Source: Channa striata
Lineage: Eukaryota; Chordata; Actinopteri; Anabantiformes; Channidae
Length of the DNA: 64,000 nt
Reading direction: 5' to 3'
Assembly (NCBI GenBank): GCA_033026295.1
Contig: CM065184.1
Coordinates: forward strand, 14,325,501-14,389,500
Shown here: positions 13,141 through 24,846 of the stretch, piece by piece
Layout of the letters: each line of letters starts with the position of its first letter
Numbering within the stretch: position 1 is the stretch's first letter
Program-made: the position numbers and the translations under genes
The notes under the pieces: model-generated
Seen by the model: only the letters and a program-made list of their open reading frames with translations
Told to the model about the DNA's origin: nothing
The model's database searches: none

Positions 13141-13959
13141 TATAACCACATATAGAGAATATGATAAAGGAGGATTCTGAGCAGCTTCCAGGTAATGCTG
13201 ACAGACAGGAGCAGAGCCACATTGCCTTCTCTCCATAAACCCTGTAAAACAAACTACACTGAGTCTCCAGAAGAGAAAATTTGTCCTGACAATGTTGTTG
13301 TCGTGCCAGTTGATAGCAGCTCTTTAGTAAATCTGTGTAGATGTGGCCTTATATAGTTAGAATATGAAGGCGTAGAAACAAATGCTGGCTTCTCTTGGTT
13401 TCCTCTGACTGTTTGTTGTGCTCTTATAGACGCTTATCACACCTGCTTCTAAACACAGTCATGAGTTGTGTTTTTTCCATGAAGCAAAGCGTCTGATCCT
13501 TGGTGGTGTTAGTACGTTTTCCTGTCACCGTGGCCCCACACTACAGTATCAATCATTGCTCCAGCTCCTTTCTGTCCCTGTCTCTGTCTCTTCCTCTGTC
13601 TGTCTCTCTTAAGCCCGCCTTCTCCGAGGCTCTCTGACTGTCTGGCAGGATGTCAAATATTGATTTATACAGGCAACATTTTAGCAATGATGGCGGCTTA
13701 TGGGTTGTGCCAAATAGAAAATACAACAAACAGGAGATCAGGTTTCAGATGAGCTGGCTGGCAATGGGAAAAGGAAAAGAAATGACTGTAACTACTATTG
13801 TCTCACTGCGACAAAACATTACACAGTTAACAGGAGGCGAGGTAGATGGTGCTTGGATTAGGATGGTTTGCTCCATAAGGACATGAAGAGAAAGTAAAAC
13901 CTTTGTTTTGTAATAATGACTGAATGCTCGTTTGAATTTTACAGTGTCCTTTCACTGTG

Positions 13960-14112
13960 TACAGTTGGGTGCAAAAGTTTGCATCCCCTTATTTTAAAAA
14001 GTTCATTAACATATTTTTGCACATTCAGCTGGTACAATCGTTCAGTCAGAATTAATTAATGTTCCTTTTGAATTCATTTGTCAAGGAGGATGCCAACTTT
14101 TGCACCAATGTA
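13960..14112. mobile_element. Small MITE with TA target duplication
   Basis: About 150 bp bounded by TA dinucleotides. The left end, CAGTTGGGTGCAAAAGTTTG, is answered at the right end by the reverse complement of CATTGGTGCAAAAGTTGGC. Imperfect terminal inverted repeats flanked by TA are the signature of mariner/Tc1-mobilised MITEs. There is no transposase, so movement would have needed an enzyme in trans. Confidence 0.75.
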
Positions 14113-16998
14113 ATTATTAATAAATGACTAAAAACCTTAATATCTGAAGAAAGAACCTTTGTAGTCCCTAAACTGCTATTAAATATTGTGCTGATTAAAA
14201 AACAACAACTCAGTTTTACTCTTTTTAAAACAAGATGTTTAAATAGATTGTAGATTACCACCTGCACCCAAAGCCACAAGCACTGCAGATTATTATCAAA
14301 GCAAATTTATGCCCACAAAAGTAAGCGATACATGTCATGATGCTGTGTCACTGTTTTTCATTTTTGCTGGCTAAATGAATAAAACACAAAGGGTCGGGCC
14401 ATAAGAGGGGAGGCAGTTTTGGAACATAAAATACACTTTCTCCCCGGAAAAATCTTGGCTACAAATCCTTTCTTTTCTCTATTATATTAAATATTTATCA
14501 CTAAATAAATTCAAACCACTTTTTAAGCAATGTGTTTGATGTTGCCTTGTTTTAGGCTACGTAAAATAACCTCAATTCCATATTTGCACACATATTCCAC
14601 ATCATGGGATATATTAAGCAGGGCACAATCTTGAGAATTGACAAGCACACTTTTTAGTCCATCTATGTTTCTACTGCAATAGGTTAATGCCACCTGACTG
14701 GAGAATTAGCAGCATCAATGGCTGATGCACTCAGCTCTCAATGTTTGCAGAATCGTACAGGATGGAAAGTTGAGAACAAAATCTGCTAATGACAGGGAAC
14801 TATGCAGAACATGGTCAGTGCATTTAACAGTGAGATGCAATTTAATCCTAATTTTGCTAATAAGCACTATAAACACCAATGAAGCTCCACCACACTGTGA
14901 TGAGATGAGGCCATTTAAGAACAGTCCCTCTCGGCTCGGCTTGGTTTGCTGGTGTAATAGAGCCTGTTGCTTGCTGAGTCACACTTGACTGTTATGACAG
15001 TTTGTGGTCTGAATAAAAATTCTGGCACAAAAAATGTCCAGTCCCTGACGCTTCAAAGGTTAGCTGCTCCGAATCACGGAAAAAGCCGCGGTGTCACATC
15101 TTACACTTAAACCAGCAACAGAACAAACTGTAACTCTAAGACTAAGGTGCCAATTCAATGAAAGAGCCCCTTTCTTTGTTGAACACTCACTCAATATTCA
15201 TCATTGCTACGTCATAAAAGTAATTTTAACACACAAGTCTAAATGACACACACATACACAGACTACTTGTACTTTGGCTGTGACAGTGTTATGAGGCTGT
15301 GCCCTGGCAGAAACTGAGTTTAATAAATAAATCAGGGGTAGGAGAGCAAGGCTTTGAAAAGTAGCACTTAAACAATTATTACCCTCTTGTTCCGCTGAGG
15401 CTTCTACTTAATATTTGATGACTCCTTTCCTTTCTTCTGGCCCTTCTCATCCTCCTCCTGTCTTTCCTTTTGCTGTTCCGGTCAATGAAAAGGTCAGGCT
15501 CCCTCAGTGGATCCGTGTTATTTAATGTCACAACAAGAGGAGCTCAAAAGTGTCACCTTCACATACTCTACTAATTCCCATACGGTACTGGCAGCAAGAG
15601 TGACTTGATTATTCTCCTAAAGGTCTTTGCATAAATTTATATTAAAAGCATTAGACTGATCTAAACTAAAACTTGAGGGAAGTTACACCTGCATTGCATG
15701 TGCAATGATATGTAATTCATGCAGCAAAATAAAGAGTTTGAACAAGAATAAGGCCAATGGTGAGTGAGTCACCAGAACACACACTTTGTTAGACTTTCTT
15801 TTAACTTTGACATACACATTGATCATTGGTCTCACTGGTCATCAAGCCAGTGTCCAATAAATACGAAGAAACATTATTAGACAGGAAATAATATGCACTG
15901 CTGCTGGGTGTGTGCCGAGTAGATTCCTGATCTCATGATGCGTCATAATTATTACAGGAGGAAATTGTGTTTGCAATATGGAGTGTGAACTGTTAAGTGC
16001 AGGGAAAATTAAGGACATTTCCTTATGTGCCAATAGTATATTGCTTCAAGTCCAAGAAACATTTTTCATGCAATTATCCACACAGTCAAACCTAAAACAT
16101 ATAAACGTCTACCATAAAAGTATGTCAAACATAAAACCCATCGCACAGCGTAAAACAGACATCAAATTCTGTTCATAGCAGCATAAAACCTGAAGTAGAG
16201 CCAGCTTGGTAATCCATGGTTAATGCAGCATCATCACCAGTATTTTATTAAGACTGATTATGTCCTGACTCATCCGGAGGATTTTGAAATTTGATGAAAG
16301 AACGTCTCACCCTGTCTGTCTTACTGAGCATTAATACATTCTTCAGTATCTGCTGACCTCTTAGACCTTTTCTGTGCCCTCACAACCGTTTCCACTGAAC
16401 GTTTATTCCTGATAATGTTGATGACATTACCTTGTGTCAGTGCTAATAAAGTCACTTCTCCAAGTACTCAGCACTTGAACTTCTTCCCGTCTTCATCCTC
16501 CAATCTCTTCACTAACCTCCTTCCTGTCGCAGTTATTCACATCCATCTTATTCATTAATAACAGTTGAGTAAGACTGTTGGTGTCTCGTAAGGTGTGAAT
16601 GTTTTTGGATTATTCTGTTACCAAATGAAAATGAAAGTGGGATTTTGTGTTTTTGGCATCGATCTGAAAACGCTGCCAAATGTAGTGTTATATTTATAGT
16701 TCTTCAAGTAAATGCAACAGATTTAAACATATTATGTTTAGAGGATATGGTTTGTAGATGAAGCAGGTGATTGTATTAGGAGGTGGTGAGTGCAGCTGTA
16801 CGACGCTTTGCACACACTCCTGCTGAACACAAACGTGTTGTGCAGTTTGATTATGTGTGTGTGTGATTTAAATGATTTTGGGGGAAACAAAGATTATAGA
16901 GCAGCGAGAAGGGGTACACAGAAACAAGACAATCTGAGGGTAGTCAGTTCATTAATGTAGTTAACAGCAGAGGGCAGTCTTAGCCCCAAAATGTTAGG

Positions 16999-16999
<1 letters not shown>

Positions 17000-17033
<34 letters not shown>
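17000..17033. repeat. TG microsatellite
   Basis: Uninterrupted TG run, about 17 units. Confidence 0.95.
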
Positions 17034-17036
<3 letters not shown>

Positions 17037-18779
17037 CGCGTGCACAGACCGTTTAGTCAAGCTGTGCTCTGCAGAGTCTCAGCTGACACTCTGTTGACAG
17101 TGATGACAGATAAAACTGTCTTTCTCTGTCTCTCACACGCACACACACAGATACATCTCCAGTGGTGACGACACTCGTTTAATGCATAGTTAGCAGACAG
17201 TGGTATGATTGCTTGTATTTCATACAGATTTTATTTCTGTGACATCTCCTTTTTTTCAAAATAAATCACCTCCAGAGCAGAGTTTGCTCTTCTGAGCCTC
17301 CTCTCAGGCAGAGACACTGTCCAGACCTACAATCCCTAATTCATCATGGACTCTAAGCTAAATATACTGTGCCAAACTGGGGTTTGTCATTTCCCAACAC
17401 TCAGCCCAGAGATAACTAAACTTTTCATTTTCACTCCAGTTTTTCTTTTCTTTATTTATCCTGGTCGAAAGCTTATAGCAGTGTCATAGCAGCGTAAAAC
17501 CAAAACCAACTTACTTTCTCTCCACTTTTTTTTCTTATTAGAGGTAATTCTCCCTAACGACAGACTTTTAAAATCTAAATGTACTCACGCAAATGGGTGA
17601 AACTTCATAGGCTGGAATCATGGTATGGGAGGACAATTAGGGGGACCTCAGAATGCTTTGGATACCCCAAATGAGGTCATGTGAGATGCTGTATGGGCAA
17701 GATAAATAATATATTATTTGAATGTATATCAGTTAAAAGTGAATTAAAGAAACAAATGTCGACTAAAAAACTGACTGTGAGAAAAGTACTTGCGACTTTT
17801 GTTATAAGCAGTGAGTTGTTGAACTGGTTTCAAGTTAAATGTTGAGTATTTGCTGATTTTAGTTACGTCACCCTAAACATTAGGGATCAGCGGCTTTTCC
17901 TGTTTTTATTTAATATATTAAATATCAATGGGCTTTACAACAGTGTCACAGAAAATTTTTGATGGAATGTGCAAATAGTTTTGACCTGTTATATAACACT
18001 AAATTGCACCATGTCTTTTACCTTACAGAATAATATCTGCCATTTTAAAAAAATGACAAAAACTATCCACCGTACAGATGCTAAAGCGACGCTAACTTCT
18101 CTATCGCATTTTCTTAGTTGTCAGGATACAGCCAGGATTTGCTTGTTTGACATCTTTACTGATGATAAAACACCAGCACTTGTTTGCTGATTGTTTTTCT
18201 CTTATAAATCTACAATAAATACTATATTTCAATCCATCACAGGCCCTGGTCTTGTTCAGCGTCTTTCTCTGTCTGTGTGCGTGTGTATTTGTACTTACTA
18301 TGAAAACCAAAATTAAAAAAGTATTTCTCTTACATATCCTCACTTCTTCAAAGGACTGTTTCAGGGTTGAGACGTGGGTTTTAATTTTTAAATTAAGGGT
18401 GGGGCACTCAGTTGGAATGGATGGGGGGGTTCCTAGGTCTTGCATAATTTCAGTGTGTGTCCTCATAATGTTAGAACTACATATATTGTGTGTTTGTGTG
18501 TGTTACAGAAATCTAAAGTCATACTTCCATCACAGAAGCATGTAATATACTGTAAGACGCATTTTCACCCGTTGCTTTTCTTTAATAATTGGTAGTAACG
18601 AATAATAAAACGCTAAAACGTATTTTTTCAGAGCAGAAGTAAAAAAATCTAAATATATATTAGCTTTTTCATGGCAGAAAGCCCCGGATATTCACATCAT
18701 TCATTGTGCATCATTTGCATTTTAATTTTTTTACTCTGTGCTTGAAAGTGGCGTCAACAACGACGTGACTTGTTGCCAG

Positions 18780-19212
18780 TTCCTTTTTCTGTCGCAGTTG
18801 ATTGGCCCCTCCCCTCTTCGATCAGCCCCCCCCCCCCTCAGTCCGGTGGCTGTGAAGGTGTCGGAGCCCTTGACCCTTGACCCCGGCAGCGCCTCCGATC
18901 TGCGCGAGGAATGACGGGCATTCTTCAGCTGCTCGCGGACGGGAGGAGGAGGAGGAGGGAGGGAGGAGGGGGAGGAAGGAAGGAGGGAGGGGACGGAACG
19001 ACGTAGTCACTCGCAGTGAGTGAAGCAAGTTTCCAGCCACTCAGCCATCACGGGCTCGAAGTTTTTCCTTTTTTTGGCTCGTTTTTGAAATGAACTCGCT
19101 GGGCGCCCGCGGACGGGATTCATGCGCTGACACATTGGGACCGTGATCGCGGGTTTTTGGGGGGCGGTGGGGGGCACACCCCGTCCGACCCGGTCCTCCG
19201 GAGAAGCCGAAT
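18780..19212 (+). promoter_or_regulatory. phactr2: CpG-rich promoter and 5' UTR of phactr2 (exon 1b)
   Basis: Sharp rise in G+C and CpG relative to neighbouring DNA, with C-rich (18828-18838) and GGA-rich (18940-19000) tracts, ending at the ATG at 19213. No TATA box at a convincing position, consistent with a CpG-island promoter. A DR1-type direct repeat lies at 18871-18883. The transcription start is probably between about 18840 and 19050 but cannot be fixed from sequence alone. Confidence 0.65.
18871..18883 (+). promoter_or_regulatory. DR1-type nuclear receptor half-site pair
   Basis: TGACCC T TGACCC: two identical hexamers in direct orientation with one base between them, the arrangement bound by RXR heterodimers (including PPAR), HNF4 and COUP-TF. 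It lies within the presumed phactr2 promoter. Binding is inference. Confidence 0.35.
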
Positions 19213-19255
19213 ATGGGTCAGACTGCTGTGTCTGCCGTGTCTCAGACGGCGAGCG
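19213..19255 (+). CDS. phactr2: phactr2 exon 1b (first coding exon)
   Basis: ATG followed by GQTAVSAVSQTAS, then donor G|GTAAGT at 19256 in phase 1. The MGQT opening matches a known mammalian PHACTR2 N-terminal isoform. An N-terminal MG is also compatible with myristoylation, but that is inference. Confidence 0.88.
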
Positions 19256-22200
19256 GTAAGTGTGTGTGAGTGCGTGTGTGTGTGTGTGAGTGTGTAAAAT
19301 CTGCAGCCTCCCTCGCTCTCGGCTCCCCACACACACACACACACATTCCGCTATCTTCATTCAGGAAGTCTTGCTCGTTGTTTTTTTTTTTTTGCTTCCT
19401 TTCTCTTTGACTTTTCGGGGCGATCATGTGTCGAAACGTCCCCGCAGATCCACACAAACGTGCGCCCCTCTTGCATCATTCGAACCCTCGTGTTCCTAAA
19501 TTTATCTCTGGCTGCGTTACAGCAAACCAGCAGAAAGAGTTTCCTCCCGCTGCAGTGATTGTGGCTTCATGTGTTTGACAGGGATCCGGATGCACTGAGA
19601 CACAGCAGACCTGGGCTCTCTTGTCTGTGAAGACACCCGAGGACTGTGACGTGCAAATGAAAGTAGATTTACAATTAATTCACAGCCAGAAACTTATTAG
19701 TCAGGCATCACAAGCTCGTTTCTGAGTCAACAAGTAGGGCCCTTAATCTTCGTCACAGGAAATGTCTTCACTCGCAGTTGAAGTAACTGCAGAGCTGATG
19801 GATTTTGATTTTTATCGCTTATTTCATTACCCGTGTGTCCTCTTCACTAACTGATGGAAGCAATTCACAAGGACGCACGAGATCCGCAAGGATGTTTATT
19901 TAATCACCATATAGGAGGAAGAGAAGCACCGATCCAGTCATCTGTTATTTGACATTTTTGCTGGATGAGTTTGAACAGATTGTCAGTGGGGTCCGGTGTG
20001 TAGATGGGCTTCTCCATCGCGACAGCTACTGCAGCCACAGGCAAACAATTGTGGGTCTCATTCTCACAGCTGTATGGAATAATTGTTCAACACATAACCT
20101 CACGGTTTAATTCTCAGTTCCTGTCACCGTGGACGCTGCAGGTGTCAAGCCGGCCCCTAAGGTTTTTTTTTTTTTTTTTTTTTTTTTACAGTTATAGTCA
20201 AACAGAGTGAGTCGTCAAGTCCTACGCAAACTGGCCATCGTGGCGGTGGTTTCGAGCACTGCATGACACTCACATGTTTCCTGTGGGTTTCACTCTGGGA
20301 ACTCTGCATAAAGTTAAGTTATGTCCTCTGTAGTGACTGGAATCAGAACCCAATAGTGTTTGATGACGTATTTGGGTGTGTGTGCCGCTGCTTTGTCACA
20401 AGACAGAATGAAACTTGGATGTATTTGAGATGTTTGGCTGATGCTAAAGTTTTAAAATTACAGTTTGCTTGTTGCTACTAAACTGTCTTATTTGGCAGCA
20501 ATAACAAAGAAATGTCAGATGACAAGCAGTCTGGACCTCGTATGGAAGGACCAGTATTCGATTCTTCAGGTTTTTTTGCTGTTGTCAACATATAGGCCTC
20601 CAACTAGAGGTTACGGTCCTCATTAATTCAGCTGCAGAATATTTAACTCATCAATTAAAAAACTTTTTGGTAAAATGTCAGAAAATAGTTAAAAACTTCA
20701 AAGTCAAAAGTGCTTGTTATGATTTTTGTACGGCATAGTGACATGTTCAGATTTAGTACAGCCATATGAGATATAGCAAGCATCAGATCTCCACATCTGA
20801 GAAGCTGGAACCAGCAGCTGCATTTTAGCTTAATTAAAGTGACTGTGTTGTCTGACACTGTGGCATTTTGTGCAGATTTCACACGTTATGCTAAATAATA
20901 ATAATAAAGTTGCAGTCCTAAATTAAGCTGAGCAAATAATAAAACTATGTTACATAAACTTTGCCCTCAGGGGAACAGTTTTCAGCGTGGGAACGGCGTG
21001 CCATTCCCCCCAAACTTTAAAAATTCATTTTTTTCATGCGATATGTAGTCATTGTTTTGCCAGTTTGCAATAAAACAGTTTTGTTCAGGTGAAAGCTTAA
21101 GGACACAGAAGTACAGGAAGGGATGAAGGACGCCGGACAAAAACAAATTTGGGGCTTTTTATGACGCAGTCAGCATTTAAAGTCGAAACCAAACCATCGA
21201 GCAGCACACTTAAGCCGACATGCACAGGACCCCGAGGCCGCGATAATGCTCCATCTGCTCTGCGCGGCTGCATTATTGGTTACATAACGATGTTGTGATG
21301 CACCATCAGTGCTGAATCTACAGTTTTAAGAGCAGCAGGAGGAAGTGATTCTGTCGGGGTTGCACTGAAAGATCATTAACTCAAAACTGATATCCTGTGA
21401 GCTTTAATGAGTTATGACTGCATGTTAAACCACTTTAACGACGCAGTGTTTGATTTCCTTTTGTTCTGTAACTGCAGTTCCTGTGAGTATCGTGATTTAA
21501 AGACTCCTCACTGGAGAAACACTTGGAAGAAATAACCCCCTCTCATCCAACACCTCTTGTTGCCTTCTTTTCTTGTTTTCTTCCCCATTTCTGACCTTCT
21601 CTTTCTTACATCTTCTTTTTCCTGACCTCAGTTTCCGTCTCTTCCCCTCTTTGTCCTCTCCTCTCTTTTGTCTGACTTTCTTCCCTTCCATCCCTCTTCC
21701 TCTGTTCATGGCTTGTGCTTCTTCCCTCCCTGGTGACTCTCAGTGAAGGAAGGAAGCCTCTCCCTTTCCCCTCCTCCTCAACACATGTTCCTGCTATAAG
21801 GTCTGAAAAAAACAAGCTGGCTTTGTCACAATACATTCTGACACTCTAATATTTACTGTGTAGTATAAGTTCAACATCTGTGTTGCTTGGCACAGTAATC
21901 ACAGCCGACCAAATAAATCCGGCATGCGCTTGCTTCGTTCAGATGCCTGTTCTGTCTCAAGTTTTGTTTTTGATTATCCCACCCACTTCCACAGCTGCTA
22001 TAAATCCAATTCTTGACTCACTCCTCTAGCACGACGTTACGAGTCATCGGTTTCAAAATAAAACTCCTCTGTGTAAAAGCCAGCGTGGAATTGTGGAGTC
22101 GAGTCAGCAGTCGTAATATCCAATGACATCCCAGAGTTAAGCTGAAATGGATTTGAGACACACTGTTGGTATCGAAAAGAAAATTGTATTGCTTTTGCTG

Positions 22201-24804
22201 TTTTCATAGCACTGTAGGGCTGCTGCAGGACTGAAGAATGAATTTTACTTCCTCTAACTGAGCCAGGTTTGGGTTTGGTGTAATGCTTCTGTTGTATGCA
22301 CACGTTTTTCTTTCTCAGGCTTTAAGGTTTATGTATATCTTAGAAAAAACCCAACGCATCTATATGGTGATTCCGGTTCATATTAATGCTCCACTTTGAT
22401 ATCTCAAAAAATGTCACAATATATAGTTCAGTTCAGTTCAGTAACGGAAATGAACAAATATTGCAGCACTATTGGCCCATTTGTAAGGCTGCACTGGTAC
22501 AGATGTTTCCCCCTATTACAACAACGCAAGCAGCTGCCTTGGTGGGGGAGTGTTGTGTCACGAACCAGCGAGACGGAGCGATCTAGAAAAGTCCAGTTGC
22601 AGAGCTGGACTGTGTTTAAAAGTTCATTCGAAGCCCAAACCCCGCACAGCGGTTCGTAATCTTCACAGACAGGATTGTGAAAGTGTGGAGAGTTGGTGAC
22701 ACCTACCAACACAGTGTTAGTGAGGCTTTTTTTGCTGAAGAGCAGAAATGGAGCGTTCCCTTTAGAGAGTAAATGGGCAGGACTGCTGAATGACTCGAAG
22801 ACGGCAAGGTGTGACGGCAGTGTGAGGTGGCCTACGGCACCAAGGTTTTGGGGCCATAAGCGTAGCGGACAGTGTGGCTGCATGTGTCATTTACTGACTC
22901 ACAGATGTCGTACTGTATGTTCAGTGTAAAGTTTGACAGTGAAAACGTTCCACTCTGCATGTTCGTCCTACACGTGTGTAACTTTTATCCATGTAGCATT
23001 TAAGGTGCCTTATATTAGCCTAAAAGCAAACTGATATAACAATATGTAAAATTCAAACATCATCTAATGTCAGAGGTGAACTTTGTCCCAATGGGTGTTA
23101 CCGTTTGCTCCTCGACTTCCAGGACAGACAGCCTGACGTTGGGTGTATACAGCACAAACGAAACAAAAAAACAAGTAAGAGCCACATCTGAAACTCACAC
23201 ACACACAGTTTGCTTTGAATCTGGAAACAATAAAGTGTAGGCCTATGTTAACATATCAATTTCCTCCAATGCTACATGTCAAGCATCAGTTTCTTAAAGT
23301 ACCTATTGTATTTATTGCTGAACACAAATTTCTTCTTAGTTCAGAAAGAGATGGAGCAGATGTCTGATTAAAATGTCTTTCTACAAACCACCCATCACTC
23401 TCAGAAGACTCAGCCATTTTGTCATCTTTATGGCCTCATCTTCATCTCTTTGTTCCTCTCTATTCCCATTTTCTTTTCTCCGTTCCCTAAAGGCTTTTTT
23501 CTCTTTCCACTGTTTCACTTTCCTTCTTTTTCTCTCATTTTCTCTGCAAGCAGTGAGTTGATGCGTTGTCCGTGTTTGGTTCCCACTAGAGGTTTAATAG
23601 TTGAGCTAATGGTGATGATAATCATTAGTTTGATTTTCCCATCATTAGCAGCACAAAGCAGCTGCTGAAATGCACCTATTGTTGTGATTTGATATCAACA
23701 CAGGAACAGGAAGTGTGTGTGTGTGTGTGTGTGTATGAGTGTGTGTGTGCGTGCAAAAGAGGGAACTACCGTAAATTGGTGTCATGGGAAAGCATGCACT
23801 TGGATGTGCACTGCAATGTTCCATGTCTTCACTCCTCGTTTTTGTGCTCTGTTTTGTGTGTACGTACAAGCAGTTGTGTCATATGGTGAACAGAGTCTGG
23901 TTGGAAGTCAGCGGGTCATGCTGTGATTTCACAGAGAATGCTTTTGTGAAAAGAAGACGTGACAGTAATTCTACGCTTATCTATTCCAATTCATTACTGG
24001 AGTGTCAGTAAGTTCTATGTGATATAATACAGCTTTTACTGCAGCAATAGATTGATCCATCATGGACAGGAAGCATCACTCAGGGAGGCGTGTTCGTCAG
24101 TGAAGCACCCTGAGCACCAGGTGGCCATCAGCATCTCGGATTGGCACCAGCGGTGTATCAGAGAGCCAACCAGTTAACAGGCTATCGATTGTATTTTGAT
24201 AGATGTGCCCGTTAAGGAAACGTTATGGATGACGTTAAAAGTGTGTTAATGTTGTTTAAGCGTTGGAGATGTTACAAAAATGTGATAAGTGCTGGTTGGG
24301 ATGGAAGAGTACACGTTTGAAAATCTTGGTGTAGAAGAAGTGAGTTCGTCAGTCCTCTAGTCCACAGAGCTAATGAGCTAAAATAAGTTGGTATCTGGTT
24401 TTTCTGCATCAATTTAAAAGTTCAACATTATCCTTTGAGTGATGCTTTAACAATATTAATTTGCGAGAATGAATTCAATCATTTGAGAGGATCTATACAC
24501 TGAGCTCAGCTGCACTCTGGGTTCTCCCCCTGTAACTGACCAGACAACCCTCATCGAGGAACTTCAGAGCCTTAGATGCTCTAAGATCACGACATGCGTT
24601 TTAAAGGAATTCTTTTAGTGCCCAAACGATCGGATTTAGAGCAACATGCCTTTCAGTTTGGTCCCAGGCTTCATCTGGTCAGGAGGTTTGAGTGATTCAG
24701 CAGTGTTATGTAGCTGTAGCTAAAAAAACAAAACAAAAACCTTCCTGTGCTTCAAATCTGAGGAATCACACACCACCTCTTTTTCCTCTGAAGGTTCCGG
24801 CCTG

Positions 24805-24846
<42 letters not shown>

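Larger units (their letters stand above)
5729..18780. other. phactr2 intron (if exon 1a is used), mostly unique DNA
   Basis: No coding exon recognised in 13 kb. It contains a TG microsatellite (9413-9449), a purine-rich GA tract (about 10760-10890), a Tc1-like terminal repeat block (about 11700-11927), a teleost interspersed repeat (12911-13140), a small inverted-repeat element (13960-14112) and another TG microsatellite (17000-17033). A purine-rich AG stretch also lies at about 7680-7980. Open frames here are short and of skewed composition. Confidence 0.5.

Noticed and set aside
22428..22883. 151-codon minus-strand open frame in phactr2 intron 1
   Set aside because: No family resemblance, Cys/Leu/Ser-rich pattern typical of chance; may be repeat-derived.
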